DNA from: Comamonas sp. JUb58
Lineage (GTDB): Bacteria; Pseudomonadota; Gammaproteobacteria; Burkholderiales; Burkholderiaceae_C
Reading direction: 5' to 3'
Length of the DNA: 64,000 nt
Assembly: GCF_004364775.1 (NCBI RefSeq)
Contig: NZ_SOAL01000027.1
Coordinates: forward strand, 1 to 64,000
Below are positions 54,413 through 63,018 of the stretch, piece after piece (positions within the stretch are counted from its first letter, which is position 1; each line of letters begins with the position of its first letter). Made by a program: the position numbers and the translations under genes. Under the pieces are notes generated by a model that was not told the origin of the DNA, ran no database searches, and was given only the letters and a program-made list of their open reading frames with translations.

Positions 54413-54793
54413 TTATCTAATTACACTATATTCAGTCCTCCATCTTGAACAATCAATCATGCCATGTAGATAGTAATTTACTCCTTTCGATTTCAAATCA
54501 AATGCCCAATTTACTCGGGGTAGATTAGGATCGTTAATTTTAGATAAATTGACTACGCTATAATTATCTAAGTTGTAAGTGGTATAAAAGTCATTTAGTT
54601 TTTTATACTTTATATTTTTAAGGATATCCAGTTCCATGTCTTTGGAAGACATTGAAATGCATTCTTGCGCTTCTTCTCTAGAAACCTTTCTCTCCATATT
54701 CCACCAAAGAGCAAAAAATGTGAAAAGAAGTATAGAAATTACTATTGCAATGAAGGATACAAATATCCAAAACGAAATAGATTTTTTTTTCAT
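54413..54793 (-). CDS. Probable colicin M-type immunity protein
   Basis: 126 residues from ATG 54793. One N-terminal membrane helix (residues ~8-31) and a ~95-residue periplasmic part with exactly two cysteines, Cys45 and Cys115. Colicin M immunity protein Cmi has the same plan: N-terminal anchor, periplasmic domain, one disulfide between cysteines about 75 residues apart. Overall sequence similarity to Cmi cannot be judged here. It precedes the toxin gene on the same strand, unlike the opposite orientation of cmi. Assignment is by architecture and position. Confidence 0.6.
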   Translation of the reverse strand: MKKKSISFWIFVSFIAIVISILLFTFFALWWNMERKVSREEAQECISMSSKDMELDILKNIKYKKLNDFYTTYNLDNYSVVNLSKINDPNLPRVNWAFDLKSKGVNYYLHGMIDCSRWRTEYSVIR

Positions 54794-55011
54794 TGAGTTG
54801 CCCGTATTGATTTTATACAAATATATGAATTACAGTGAATTAGACCGCACTTGAGAATTTGGCACGATAAATTTAAGTGCAGTCACATATAAGTATTTGT
54901 GTGCACGGCCGTCAATATGCGTTTGTAAATGAGACTCACTTTACATCTCCTATAGAAAAACTCAAGTAATAAATTGTGATATAATTCAAAGTGTAATTTT
55001 TGGCAGCAAGG

Positions 55012-55022
55012 CTGGTAGCAAA
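55012..55022. repeat. Candidate attR core
   Basis: Second copy of CTGGTAGCAAA, 66 bases before fabI and at the point where base composition returns to that of the host. Confidence 0.4.
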
Positions 55023-55029
55023 CTTTTCA

Positions 55030-55038
55030 TGCTAGAAT
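55030..55038 (+). promoter_or_regulatory. Extended -10 promoter of fabI
   Basis: TGCTAGAAT is an extended -10 element; the hexamer 17 bases upstream (GGCTGG) is a poor -35 and overlaps the candidate att core. Predicted start is near 55045. Confidence 0.4.
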
Positions 55039-55088
55039 ATGAATAAGTTGTTGAAAATTATAGATTTTTCGAGAAAATGGATAAACCA

Positions 55089-55889
55089 ATGGGATTTCTG
55101 ACCGGCAAGAAACTGCTGATCACGGGCGTGCTGTCCAACCGCTCCATCGCCTACGGCATCGCCAAGGCCTGCCACCAGCAAGGCGCCGAGCTGGCTTTCA
55201 GCTACGTGGGTGAACGCTTCAAGGACCGTATCAGCGAATTTGCTGCCGAGTTTGACTCCAAGCTGGTGTTCGACTGCGATGTGGCCGATGACGCCCAGAT
55301 CGAGAAGATGTTTGCCGACCTGGCCGCCACCTGGGGCAAGTTCGACGGCTTTGTGCATTCCATCGGCTTTGCACCGCGCGAAGCGATTGCCGGCAACTTC
55401 CTGGATGGCCTGTCGCGCGAAGGTTTCCGCATTGCGCATGACATCAGCGCCTACAGCTTCCCCGCACTGGCCAAGGCCGCCCTGCCCTACCTGAACGACA
55501 AGTCGTCCCTGCTGACCCTGTCCTACCTGGGCGCGCTGCGCTCCATCCCCAACTACAACACCATGGGCCTGGCCAAGGCATCGCTGGAAGCCTCCGTGCG
55601 CTACCTGGCTGAAGCCGTGGGCCGCACCGAAGACGGCCGCGCGATCCGCGCCAACGGCATCTCCGCCGGCCCGATCAAGACCCTGGCCGCCTCGGGCATC
55701 AAGGACTTCGGCAAGCTGCTGGGCCGCGTGGCCGACGCTTCGCCACTGCGCCGCAATGTGACCATCGAAGACGTGGGCAATGTCGCCGCCTTCCTGCTGA
55801 GCGATCTGGCTTCGGGCGTGACCGCTGAGATCACCTATGTGGACGGTGGCTTCAGCCAGACCGCAGGTCTGTCGGCCGACCAGGTTTAA
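55089..55889 (+). CDS. fabI: Enoyl-ACP reductase (NADH)
   Basis: 266 residues from ATG 55089 ([25 protein letters not shown]), preferred over ATG 55077 because family members start here. Last reduction in fatty-acid elongation. Rossmann glycine pattern [11 protein letters not shown], the catalytic Tyr-x6-Lys ([12 protein letters not shown]) and a complete C-terminus are present. Codon use is host-like, so it lies just outside the element, whose edge now forms its upstream region. Confidence 0.96.
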   Translation: MGFLTGKKLLITGVLSNRSIAYGIAKACHQQGAELAFSYVGERFKDRISEFAAEFDSKLVFDCDVADDAQIEKMFADLAATWGKFDGFVHSIGFAPREAIAGNFLDGLSREGFRIAHDISAYSFPALAKAALPYLNDKSSLLTLSYLGALRSIPNYNTMGLAKASLEASVRYLAEAVGRTEDGRAIRANGISAGPIKTLAASGIKDFGKLLGRVADASPLRRNVTIEDVGNVAAFLLSDLASGVTAEITYVDGGFSQTAGLSADQV

Positions 55890-55907
55890 GCCTTCCGCTT
55901 GAACAAG

Positions 55908-55940
55908 AGCCCCGCAGGCTGGTGCCTGCGGGGCTTTTTC
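55908..55940 (+). terminator. Terminator of fabI
   Basis: AGCCCCGCAGG pairs with CCTGCGGGGCT (11 bp) and is followed by five T, 19 bases past the fabI stop. Confidence 0.9.
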
Positions 55941-55957
55941 GTATCTAGCAGCCTTGT

Positions 55958-58456
55958 CTAGACGCTAAAACGGCGCAGCCGCAAGGCATTGGCCAGCACA
56001 AACACGCTCGACAGCGCCATCGCCCCCGCCGCGAACACTGGCGACAGCAGAGTGCCATTGATGGGGTACAGCAGGCCCGCAGCCACCGGGATCAGCGCCA
56101 CGTTGTAGGCAAAGGCCCAGAACAGGTTCTGGTGGATATTGCGCATGGCGGCGCGTGACAGCCCGATGGCGGTCACGACACCGCGCAGGTCGCCGCCCAT
56201 CAGCACCACATCGGCCGACTCGATGGCGATATCGGTGCCCGAGCCCACGGCAATGCCGACATCGGCCTCGGCCAGTGCGGGCGCATCGTTGATGCCATCG
56301 CCCACATAGGCCAGCGCGCCATGGGCGGCCCGCAGGCGCTTGACGGCCTCAACCTTGCCATCGGGCAGCACTTCGGCCACCACCTCGTCAATGCCCAACT
56401 GCTGGGCAATGGCTTCGCCGGTGCGGCGGTTGTCGCCGGTGATCATCGCCACTTTCAGCCCCATCGCATGCAGGCCCTCAATGGCGGCACGGGTCGTGGG
56501 CTTGATGGGGTCGGCCACGGCGATCATGGCCGCCAGATGGCCATCGATGGCGGCATACAGCGGCGTCTTGCCCTCGGCTCCCAGGCGGGCCGCCTCGTCC
56601 GCAAACACCACCACATCGGCGCCCAGCTGCCGCATCATGCGGTCTGCGCCCACCTCCACCCGCGCGCTACCCACGTGGGCACGTACGCCAAAACCGGTCA
56701 CCGATTCAAAGGCGGACAGCGGCGGTATCTGCAGGCCCTCGGCCTGGGCGGCCTGCACAATGGCCTGGGCAATCGGGTGCTCGGACTGGCTCTCGACGGC
56801 TGCCACCGCCGCCAGCACGGCAGCGCGTTCAAAGCCAGGGGCCAGCACCAGGTCGGTCAGCGCAGGCCGGCCTTCGGTCAGGGTGCCGGTCTTGTCCACG
56901 GCCACCACCTGGGCGTCTTTCAGCAGCTGCAACGCTTCGCCCTTGCGGAACAGCACGCCCAGCTGGGCCGCGCGGCCGGTGGCCACCATGATCGAGGTGG
57001 GGGTGGCCAGTCCCATTGCACAAGGGCAGGCAATGATCAGCACCGCCACCGCATTGACGAGGGCCAGGCTCAGCGCGGGCGATGGGCCCAGCAGCAGCCA
57101 GAGCACAAAGGTCAGCACGGCAGCAGCCATCACCGCAGGCACAAACCACATGGTCACCTTGTCCACGACGGCCTGGATCGGCAGCTTGCCGCCCTGGGCC
57201 TGCTCGACCATGCGGATGATCTGCGCCAGCACGGTGTTGCCGCCCACCTCGGTGGCTTCCAGGGTCAAGGCGCCCTTTTGGTTGATGGTGCCGCCCACCA
57301 CCTGGGCCCCAGGGGTCTTGTGCACGGGCACCGGCTCACCGCTGATCATCGATTCATCGACATAGCTCTCGCCATCGGTCACCCGGCCATCAACCGGAAT
57401 GCGCTCACCTGGGCGCACCTGCACGCTATCGCCGGGCTGCACCGCATCAATGGCCAGTGATTGCCAATCGCCATCGCGCAGCACCCAGGCCGTCTTGGCT
57501 TGCAGCTGCACCAGGCGCTTGATCGCCGCCGAGGTGTTGCCCTTGGCGCGCGCCTCCATCCAGCGGCCCAGCAGAATCAGCACCACGATCACTGCCGCCG
57601 CCTCGAAATAGACATGCACGGTGCCCGCAGGCAAAACGCCGGGCGCAAAGGTGGCCACCAGCGAATAAAGATAGGCCGACAAGGTGCCCACTGCCACCAG
57701 GGAGTTCATATCCGGCGCCGCACGCAAGAGCGCAGGCAGGCCCAGACGGTAAAAGCGCCGGCCCGGGCCGGCCAGCACCAGGCTGGTCAGCACCCACTGC
57801 AGCAGCCAGTTGCTCTGCTGGGGCAGCCATTGGCCCACCCAGTGGTGAAAGCCGGGCAGCATATGGCCGCCCATCTCCAGCACAAAGACCGGCGCGGCCA
57901 GCAAGGCCGCCAGCCACAGATCACGCAGCAGGCCTTGCTGCGCCTGCTGTTGGCGCTGGGTTTGGGCATCATGGGTATCGGCCGCCTCGCTGGCTTCGGC
58001 CGCCTGCGGCAGGCTGCGGGCGGTATAGCCGGCCTTGGCCACGGCGGCCAGCAGTTGCTCGGCGGGCACGCCTGCCGTCAACTGCACCGTCGCACGCTCG
58101 GTGGCCAGGTTCACGGCGGCGGTCTGCACACCCGGCACGGCCTTCAAGGCCCGCTCCACCCGGCCCACGCAAGAGGCGCAGGTCATGCCTTCAACTTCCA
58201 GCTCCAGCGCCTGCGCAGGCACCTTGTAGCCAGCTTTGTGGACTGCTGCCAGCGCCTGCTCCAGCACCTGGGCGGCAGGGGCCTCGTTGCCCAGTTGCAG
58301 GCTGGCCTGCTCAGTAGCCAGGTTGACGTGGGCGCTTTGCACGCCGGGCACAGCCTGCAGCGCACGCTCGACCCGGCCCACGCAGGAGGCACAGGTCATG
58401 CCCTCAATCGGCAGTTGCAGCAGCGGGGTGGCGGATGGGCTGGTTTGGGCAGTCAT
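55958..58456 (-). CDS. copA: Copper-exporting P1B-type ATPase CopA
   Basis: 832 residues from ATG 58456. Two N-terminal metal-binding domains with GMTCASC each, eight membrane helices, the ion-binding CPC motif in [11 protein letters not shown], phosphorylation site [16 protein letters not shown] and [10 protein letters not shown]. It exports Cu(I) from cytosol. ATGs at 58477 and 58501 lie at or before the predicted transcript start (promoter entry), so 58456 is preferred. Confidence 0.95.
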   Translation of the reverse strand: MTAQTSPSATPLLQLPIEGMTCASCVGRVERALQAVPGVQSAHVNLATEQASLQLGNEAPAAQVLEQALAAVHKAGYKVPAQALELEVEGMTCASCVGRVERALKAVPGVQTAAVNLATERATVQLTAGVPAEQLLAAVAKAGYTARSLPQAAEASEAADTHDAQTQRQQQAQQGLLRDLWLAALLAAPVFVLEMGGHMLPGFHHWVGQWLPQQSNWLLQWVLTSLVLAGPGRRFYRLGLPALLRAAPDMNSLVAVGTLSAYLYSLVATFAPGVLPAGTVHVYFEAAAVIVVLILLGRWMEARAKGNTSAAIKRLVQLQAKTAWVLRDGDWQSLAIDAVQPGDSVQVRPGERIPVDGRVTDGESYVDESMISGEPVPVHKTPGAQVVGGTINQKGALTLEATEVGGNTVLAQIIRMVEQAQGGKLPIQAVVDKVTMWFVPAVMAAAVLTFVLWLLLGPSPALSLALVNAVAVLIIACPCAMGLATPTSIMVATGRAAQLGVLFRKGEALQLLKDAQVVAVDKTGTLTEGRPALTDLVLAPGFERAAVLAAVAAVESQSEHPIAQAIVQAAQAEGLQIPPLSAFESVTGFGVRAHVGSARVEVGADRMMRQLGADVVVFADEAARLGAEGKTPLYAAIDGHLAAMIAVADPIKPTTRAAIEGLHAMGLKVAMITGDNRRTGEAIAQQLGIDEVVAEVLPDGKVEAVKRLRAAHGALAYVGDGINDAPALAEADVGIAVGSGTDIAIESADVVLMGGDLRGVVTAIGLSRAAMRNIHQNLFWAFAYNVALIPVAAGLLYPINGTLLSPVFAAGAMALSSVFVLANALRLRRFSV

Positions 58457-58484
58457 GGCGGTTGTTTTTCTATCCATGGCAGCC

Positions 58485-58515
58485 ACTCTAAAGGTTGCCA
58501 TGGTGTGAATGTCAA
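58485..58515 (-). promoter_or_regulatory. CueR-type (MerR-family) promoter of copA
   Basis: On the minus strand TTGACA (58515-58510) and TAGAGT (58490-58485) are 19 bases apart, the overlong spacer of MerR-family targets, with the imperfect CATTCACACCATGGCAACCT dyad between. Predicted start near 58478. No cueR gene is in the window. Confidence 0.65.
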
Positions 58516-58567
58516 GCCCCTGCCCACAGCGGGTGCCAACACGGCGCGGGCGGCTCCGCCCGCGGCC

Positions 58568-59377
58568 TTACCAGTTGCTCTGGATCTTGCGCCGGCCGTC
58601 CTGCGGAAACGCGGGCTTTTGCGGCACATAGGCGCCTGGTTGCGGCTTGGGCGCGGCGTTGCTGCCTGCAGCAGCGCCTGTGCCTGTACTTGCAGCCGCG
58701 CCTGGCGCTGCGGCGCCGGCCTGGGTCAGCCAGGTCACCACTTCCGAGCGGTCGGCACGGGTGGCAAAGTCGCTGGCCGTCAGGCCTTGCTGGTTCTTCA
58801 GCTTGGGGTCCGCGCCCTCTTTGATCAGCAGTTGCACGGCGCTGCGTGTGCCGTACTGGGCGGCCATCATCAAGGGGGTGGTGCCATTGGGCGATGCGGC
58901 ATCGATATAGGCATGGTGCTCCAGCAGCAGCGCCACCATTTGCAGGTCCGAGCCGTCTTCGCTGGGGGCGGAGACGGCATAGTGCAGCGGCGTCCAGCCC
59001 TCGCGGTTCACATCGGCACCCCGGGCAATCAAGGCCTTGGCCAGATCGACCTGGCCCTTGATGGCGGCCATCATCAGCGGTGTCTCGCCCTTGGCATTGG
59101 CCAGATTCACATTGGTGGTCGGCAGCGCAATCATGCCCTTGGCGGCGCGGTAGGAATCAAGCTTGAAAGCCTGGGTCAAACCCGTCTCGCCTTTTTCGCT
59201 CGCGGTGTTAGGGTCAAAGCCACGCTGCACCAGCGCCTCGATGCCCTTGGCATCGTCGCGAATGATGCGGGTGAAGAAATCGTCGTACGAGCCCGCTTGC
59301 GCAGCCGCGCAGGCCAGCCACAAGGCAGCGGCGCAGGCGGCACGCAGCGGAGACAGGGAACCAGGCTTGAGCTTCAT
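58568..59377 (-). CDS. Exported ankyrin-repeat protein
   Basis: 269 residues. A signal peptide (LACAAAQA) precedes about five ankyrin repeats (e.g. [29 protein letters not shown] and [28 protein letters not shown]). The C-terminus is Ala/Gly/Pro-rich. Presumably a periplasmic protein-binding scaffold. It is coupled to tatD by a four-base overlap. Confidence 0.9.
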   Translation of the reverse strand: MKLKPGSLSPLRAACAAALWLACAAAQAGSYDDFFTRIIRDDAKGIEALVQRGFDPNTASEKGETGLTQAFKLDSYRAAKGMIALPTTNVNLANAKGETPLMMAAIKGQVDLAKALIARGADVNREGWTPLHYAVSAPSEDGSDLQMVALLLEHHAYIDAASPNGTTPLMMAAQYGTRSAVQLLIKEGADPKLKNQQGLTASDFATRADRSEVVTWLTQAGAAAPGAAASTGTGAAAGSNAAPKPQPGAYVPQKPAFPQDGRRKIQSNW

Positions 59378-60183
59378 GACAGCACTCCGCTGAACAATCG
59401 GTCGAAATTGCGGTTGGTGGCCTCGGCCACCGCTTCCACACTGATGCCCCGCACTTCGGCAATCTGCGCAGCCACATGCGGCACATAGGCGGGTGTATTG
59501 GTCTTGCCACGGAAAGGCACCGGCGCCAGATACGGGCTGTCGGTCTCGATCAGCAGGCGGTCCTCGGGCACAAAGGCTGCGACATCGCGCAGATCCTGGG
59601 CCTTTTTGAAGGTGATGATGCCGGAGAACGAGATGTAGAAGCCCAGGTCCAGCGCGGCGCGGGCTACTTCCATGCTCTCGGTGAAGCAGTGGAACACACC
59701 GCCTGCAGCATCAGCGCCGCCAGTCTCGCCCTCTTCGCGCAGCAGGCGCAAGGTGTCTTCCGAGGCACTGCGGGTGTGGATCACCAGGGGCTTGCGCACC
59801 TGCTGGGCCGCGCGGATATGGGTGCGAAAGCGCTCGCGCTGCCATTCCAGATCGGCAATGGTGCGGCCGCCCTTGCGGTCTTCCATGCCGTAATAATCCA
59901 GGCCGGTCTCGCCGATTGCCACCACACGGGGCAGCGCCGCGCGCTCCACCAGGTCCTGCACGCTGGGCTCGGTCAGCCCTTCGGTATCGGGGTGTACGCC
60001 GACGCTGCACCAGAAGTTGTCATAGCGCATCGCCAGCGCATGCACATCGGGAAACTCTTCCATCGTGCAGCTGATGCACAGCGCGCGGGTCACCCGGGCC
60101 TCGTCCATCTTGGCGCGGATGGCGGGCAGGTCCTGGGCGAGCTCGGGAAAATTGAGGTGGCAGTGGGAGTCGGTGAACATCAA
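59374..60183 (-). CDS. tatD: TatD-family metal-dependent hydrolase
   Basis: 269 residues. TIM-barrel DNase family: [54 protein letters not shown] and [23 protein letters not shown] in order, which supply the two-metal site. Length is normal. Follows PilZ, holB and tmk on the same strand, as in other Burkholderiales. Confidence 0.95.
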   Translation of the reverse strand: MMFTDSHCHLNFPELAQDLPAIRAKMDEARVTRALCISCTMEEFPDVHALAMRYDNFWCSVGVHPDTEGLTEPSVQDLVERAALPRVVAIGETGLDYYGMEDRKGGRTIADLEWQRERFRTHIRAAQQVRKPLVIHTRSASEDTLRLLREEGETGGADAAGGVFHCFTESMEVARAALDLGFYISFSGIITFKKAQDLRDVAAFVPEDRLLIETDSPYLAPVPFRGKTNTPAYVPHVAAQIAEVRGISVEAVAEATNRNFDRLFSGVLS

Positions 60184-60336
60184 TCGTCAACGCTGCAGAC
60201 GATCAAAGCGCCGCAGTCCAAATACAAAGAACTGCTGCCATTGTCCGCGCTCCGGCGCCACGGCCGGTGGCTGTCACCGTAAAACCCTGTCAGCCCGGCT
60301 AAGAAATGCGGGTGGGACAGGGTCCAAATTTGGCGC

Positions 60337-60711
60337 TTAGATGGTTTGCGTTGCGCGATCGGCCTGCAAGGCCGTGCCCAAGATCTGTTCAATCTTGTAA
60401 CGCAATTCATCGGTTTTCGGGTCTTTGGGAAAGCGCACGCCAATGCCCTGGGTGCGGTTGCCACTGGCGCCTGCCGGGGTCACCCAGCCCACCTTGCCGG
60501 CGATGGGGTAACGCTGCGGGTCCTGGGGCAAGGTCAGCAACAGGTAGACATCGTCGCCCAGCGCATAGTCCTTGGGTGTGGGGACAAAGATGCCGCCTTC
60601 CTTGAACAAGGGGATGTAGGCGGCATACAGCGCGGCTTTTTCCTTGATGGCCAGTTGCAGCACACTGGGGCGCGCGCTGGCGGTGGCCGTGGCAGGGGTG
60701 GGACTGTTCAT
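60337..60711 (-). CDS. pilZ: PilZ domain protein (type IV pilus assembly type)
   Basis: 124 residues from ATG 60711. Ser/Thr/Ala-rich start, then ALYAAYIPLFKEGGIFVPTPKDYALGDDVYLLLTLPQDPQRYPIAGKVGWV, typical of the PilZ protein of pilus biogenesis rather than c-di-GMP receptors (no RxxxR motif seen). Its place beside holB and tmk is conserved. Confidence 0.9.
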   Translation of the reverse strand: MNSPTPATATASARPSVLQLAIKEKAALYAAYIPLFKEGGIFVPTPKDYALGDDVYLLLTLPQDPQRYPIAGKVGWVTPAGASGNRTQGIGVRFPKDPKTDELRYKIEQILGTALQADRATQTI

Positions 60712-60808
60712 AGATTGCAAGGATAACCAAATTTTGCGAACCCATTCCACATGCGGGCGCAAACAAAGGCCAGAAAGCGCGGCTGTTACACCGCTGGCCA
60801 GGCCCCGC

Positions 60809-61852
60809 TCAGCGGCGCGATTGCAGCACGCTGGCAGCCTGTGCCACCAAGGCCTCCAGCATCAGCCCCTGGTTGAAGGGGTGCGATGCCGTGCGCATCG
60901 ACTGCGTCAGTGCCTTGCTCCAGCGCGCCAGCACCGCCAACGCCGGGGGCGCGGGCAGATCGGCGGCCTCAAAAAACCGTGGCGTAGCCCCCACACGCAG
61001 CATCAGCAAATCATGGCAAAGCTTCTGCAGCGCATCGACCACCTCGGGCGCCGACAGGCCGGACAAGGCGCCGGGCTGGCCATTGGCCAGGTCCTTGGGC
61101 AATTTCTTCCAGACCTGGGGCGAGCGCCCGGCATGCATCTGCGCCAGCGCGTCCTCAGGGCGGCCCCCTGCGGCCTGCAGCAGTGCATCGACCTGGTCGG
61201 CCGGCACATCCTGCGCCACCAGCCAACTGCGGGCCGTTGCGGTATCGGGCCACTGCATGGTATGGGCCAGGCAGCGGCTGCGGATGGTGGGCAGCAGCTG
61301 GTGCGCGGCCTCGGTCGCCAGCACAAAGCGGGCATCGCCTGGCGGCTCCTCCAGGGTTTTCAGCAGCGCATTGGCGGTGACGGCATTCATCTTTTCCGCC
61401 GGAAACACCAAGACCGCCTTGCCCTTGCCCCGGCCCGAGGTGCGCTGGGTGAACTCCACTGCATCGCGCATCGCATCGACGCGGATTTCCTGGCTGGGCT
61501 TGCGTTTCTTGTCGTCGATATCGGCCTGGGCCTTTTCCGGCAGCGGCCAGCCCAGTGCCAGCATCTCGGTTTCGGGCATCAGCACGCACAGGTCCGTGTG
61601 GGCATGCACATCGATCGCATGGCAGCTGGCGCAATGGCCGCAGGCGCCCTGGGGCGTGGGCGCATCGCAGAGCCAGGCCCGCACCAGGCCCATGGCCAGC
61701 GAGAACTGGCCCAGGCCCGAGGGGCCTTGCAGCAGCCAGGCATGGCCACGCTGGGCCAGCAGCTGCTCGCGCTGCTGGGCAATCCAGGGCGCGCTGGGCG
61801 CCGGTGCAGTAGATACGGGCTCGGCCGCTGCGGCATTCTTGGCGGTAGCCAT
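60809..61852 (-). CDS. holB: DNA polymerase III delta' subunit
   Basis: 347 residues from ATG 61852, the start that follows GGAGGG and lies two bases after the tmk stop; longer frames run into tmk. Clamp-loader subunit of the AAA+ fold. Walker A is degenerate (GPSGLGQFSLA). Zinc ligands CGHCASC, then FTQRTSGRGKGKAVLVFPAEKMN, NALLKTLEEPPGDARFVLAT, SRC follow. Its C-terminal lid domain is complete. Confidence 0.95.
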   Translation of the reverse strand: MATAKNAAAAEPVSTAPAPSAPWIAQQREQLLAQRGHAWLLQGPSGLGQFSLAMGLVRAWLCDAPTPQGACGHCASCHAIDVHAHTDLCVLMPETEMLALGWPLPEKAQADIDDKKRKPSQEIRVDAMRDAVEFTQRTSGRGKGKAVLVFPAEKMNAVTANALLKTLEEPPGDARFVLATEAAHQLLPTIRSRCLAHTMQWPDTATARSWLVAQDVPADQVDALLQAAGGRPEDALAQMHAGRSPQVWKKLPKDLANGQPGALSGLSAPEVVDALQKLCHDLLMLRVGATPRFFEAADLPAPPALAVLARWSKALTQSMRTASHPFNQGLMLEALVAQAASVLQSRR

Positions 61853-61853
61853 A

Positions 61854-62549
61854 TCAGCCCTCCACCTTACTGGCCGGCAGCCAGCCCTGGGTCGCCACGG
61901 CCTGGCGCACCGCCTGCCACACCGCCGGCTTGGGCTGGTGCGAATCGATGCGCGCAAATCGCTCGGGTTGCGCCAGCGCGCGCTCGGCATAACCGGCGGC
62001 CACGCGGGCAAAAAACTGTTGGGGTTCGGCCTCAAAACGGTCAGGGGCACGCGCGCCTGCCAGGCGCTCGGCGGCCACCTCGGTGGGCAGGTCAAACCAG
62101 ATGGTCAGGTCAGGCTGGCGCAGCGCGCCCTCGCCCAACTCGGGCCGGGCCTGCACCATGCGCTCCAGCACCGACAGCACCTGGAGGTCAAAACCACGGC
62201 CTGCGCCCTGGTAGGCAAAGGTGGCATCGGTAAAGCGGTCGCAGAGCACCACATCGCCCCGGGCCAGCGCCGGCTCAATCACCTGCTGCAGGTGGTCACG
62301 CCGGCCGGCAAACACCAGCAAGGCCTCGGTCAGTGCATCCATGGGCTCCTGCAGGAACAGCGCGCGCAGCTTCTCGGCCAGCGGCGTGCCACCGGGCTCG
62401 CGCGTGCTCACCACCTGGCGGCCGGCGGCCAAGAAGGCATCGTGCAGGCCCTGGATATGCGAGGATTTGCCAGCGCCGTCAATGCCTTCAAAGCTGATGA
62501 ACAGGCCGCGCGAAGCAGCTGGGGAAGATGCGGGAGAAGATGGAGTCAT
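61854..62549 (-). CDS. tmk: Thymidylate kinase
   Basis: 231 residues. Phosphorylates dTMP. P-loop [11 protein letters not shown], the DR(Y/F) motif in [17 protein letters not shown], and TREPGGTPL are present. A 14-residue Ser/Pro/Ala-rich head precedes the usual start of homology, so ATG choice is slightly uncertain. Its stop is two bases before holB. Confidence 0.96.
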   Translation of the reverse strand: MTPSSPASSPAASRGLFISFEGIDGAGKSSHIQGLHDAFLAAGRQVVSTREPGGTPLAEKLRALFLQEPMDALTEALLVFAGRRDHLQQVIEPALARGDVVLCDRFTDATFAYQGAGRGFDLQVLSVLERMVQARPELGEGALRQPDLTIWFDLPTEVAAERLAGARAPDRFEAEPQQFFARVAAGYAERALAQPERFARIDSHQPKPAVWQAVRQAVATQGWLPASKVEG

Positions 62550-62591
62550 GCTGCGCCAGATTGTACGTGCCAGCCCGCCACCCGGGCGGAA

Positions 62592-62945
62592 TCAGGCGGC
62601 AGGGTCAAAGTCCGCATCGCCGGCCACGCCACGCTTGCGGGCCACGGCATAGGCGGTCAGCACCTGGTGGGCGACCATGTCGACACTGGGGCGGGTCACG
62701 CCATCGCGGTCCACCCAGACCTTGGGGGTCAGGCTGCCCGACAGGCAGATGCTGTCGCCATCGCCCAGGCCCAACAGCGCCGCCACCGGGGCATCGTCAA
62801 AAGCGATGACATTGACAATCAGCATCTCGCCCTCGCCCGCGCCCGCGTTGGCGCGCACCTTGGCCAGTGCATACGGCTTGCCGGTTTTACTGATGCGCTC
62901 GACCGGCTGGCCCAGTATGCGCCCGGATACCAATCCATCCATCAT
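62592..62945 (-). CDS. Single-stranded DNA-binding OB-fold protein (SSB-like)
   Basis: 117 residues from ATG 62945 (MMDGLVSGRILGQPVERISKTGKPYALAKVRANAG). The OB fold of SSB proteins is recognisable, but there is no acidic DDDIPF-type tail and the protein is short. It is probably a paralogue rather than the main SSB. Lies just upstream of tmk on the same strand with a 42-base gap. Confidence 0.8.
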   Translation of the reverse strand: MMDGLVSGRILGQPVERISKTGKPYALAKVRANAGAGEGEMLIVNVIAFDDAPVAALLGLGDGDSICLSGSLTPKVWVDRDGVTRPSVDMVAHQVLTAYAVARKRGVAGDADFDPAA

Positions 62946-63018
62946 GCTTTGATCCCCCATTCAAGCCTTGCAGTTTAGCCGCTTGGGCAGCGGCTACCGG
63001 CGATTTGGGAGGCCAAGA

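Larger units (their letters stand above)
44757..55022. mobile_element. Integrated mobilizable element (integrase, Rep, Mob, cargo)
   Basis: The block is AT-rich with AT-biased codon use, unlike both flanks. Near its edges are copies of CTGGTAGCAAA (44757-44767 and 55012-55022), candidate attachment cores. From left to right it holds a tyrosine recombinase, a HUH replication protein, small membrane proteins, an oriT-like region, MobC and MbeA-like relaxase genes, H-NS- and XRE-type regulators, and a colicin-M-like toxin with a probable immunity protein. No conjugative transfer genes are present, so it would depend on a helper plasmid or ICE. Boundaries are inferred; an 8-bp match, TTTTTGGC (44645 and 54997), is an alternative pair. 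Confidence 0.8.
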
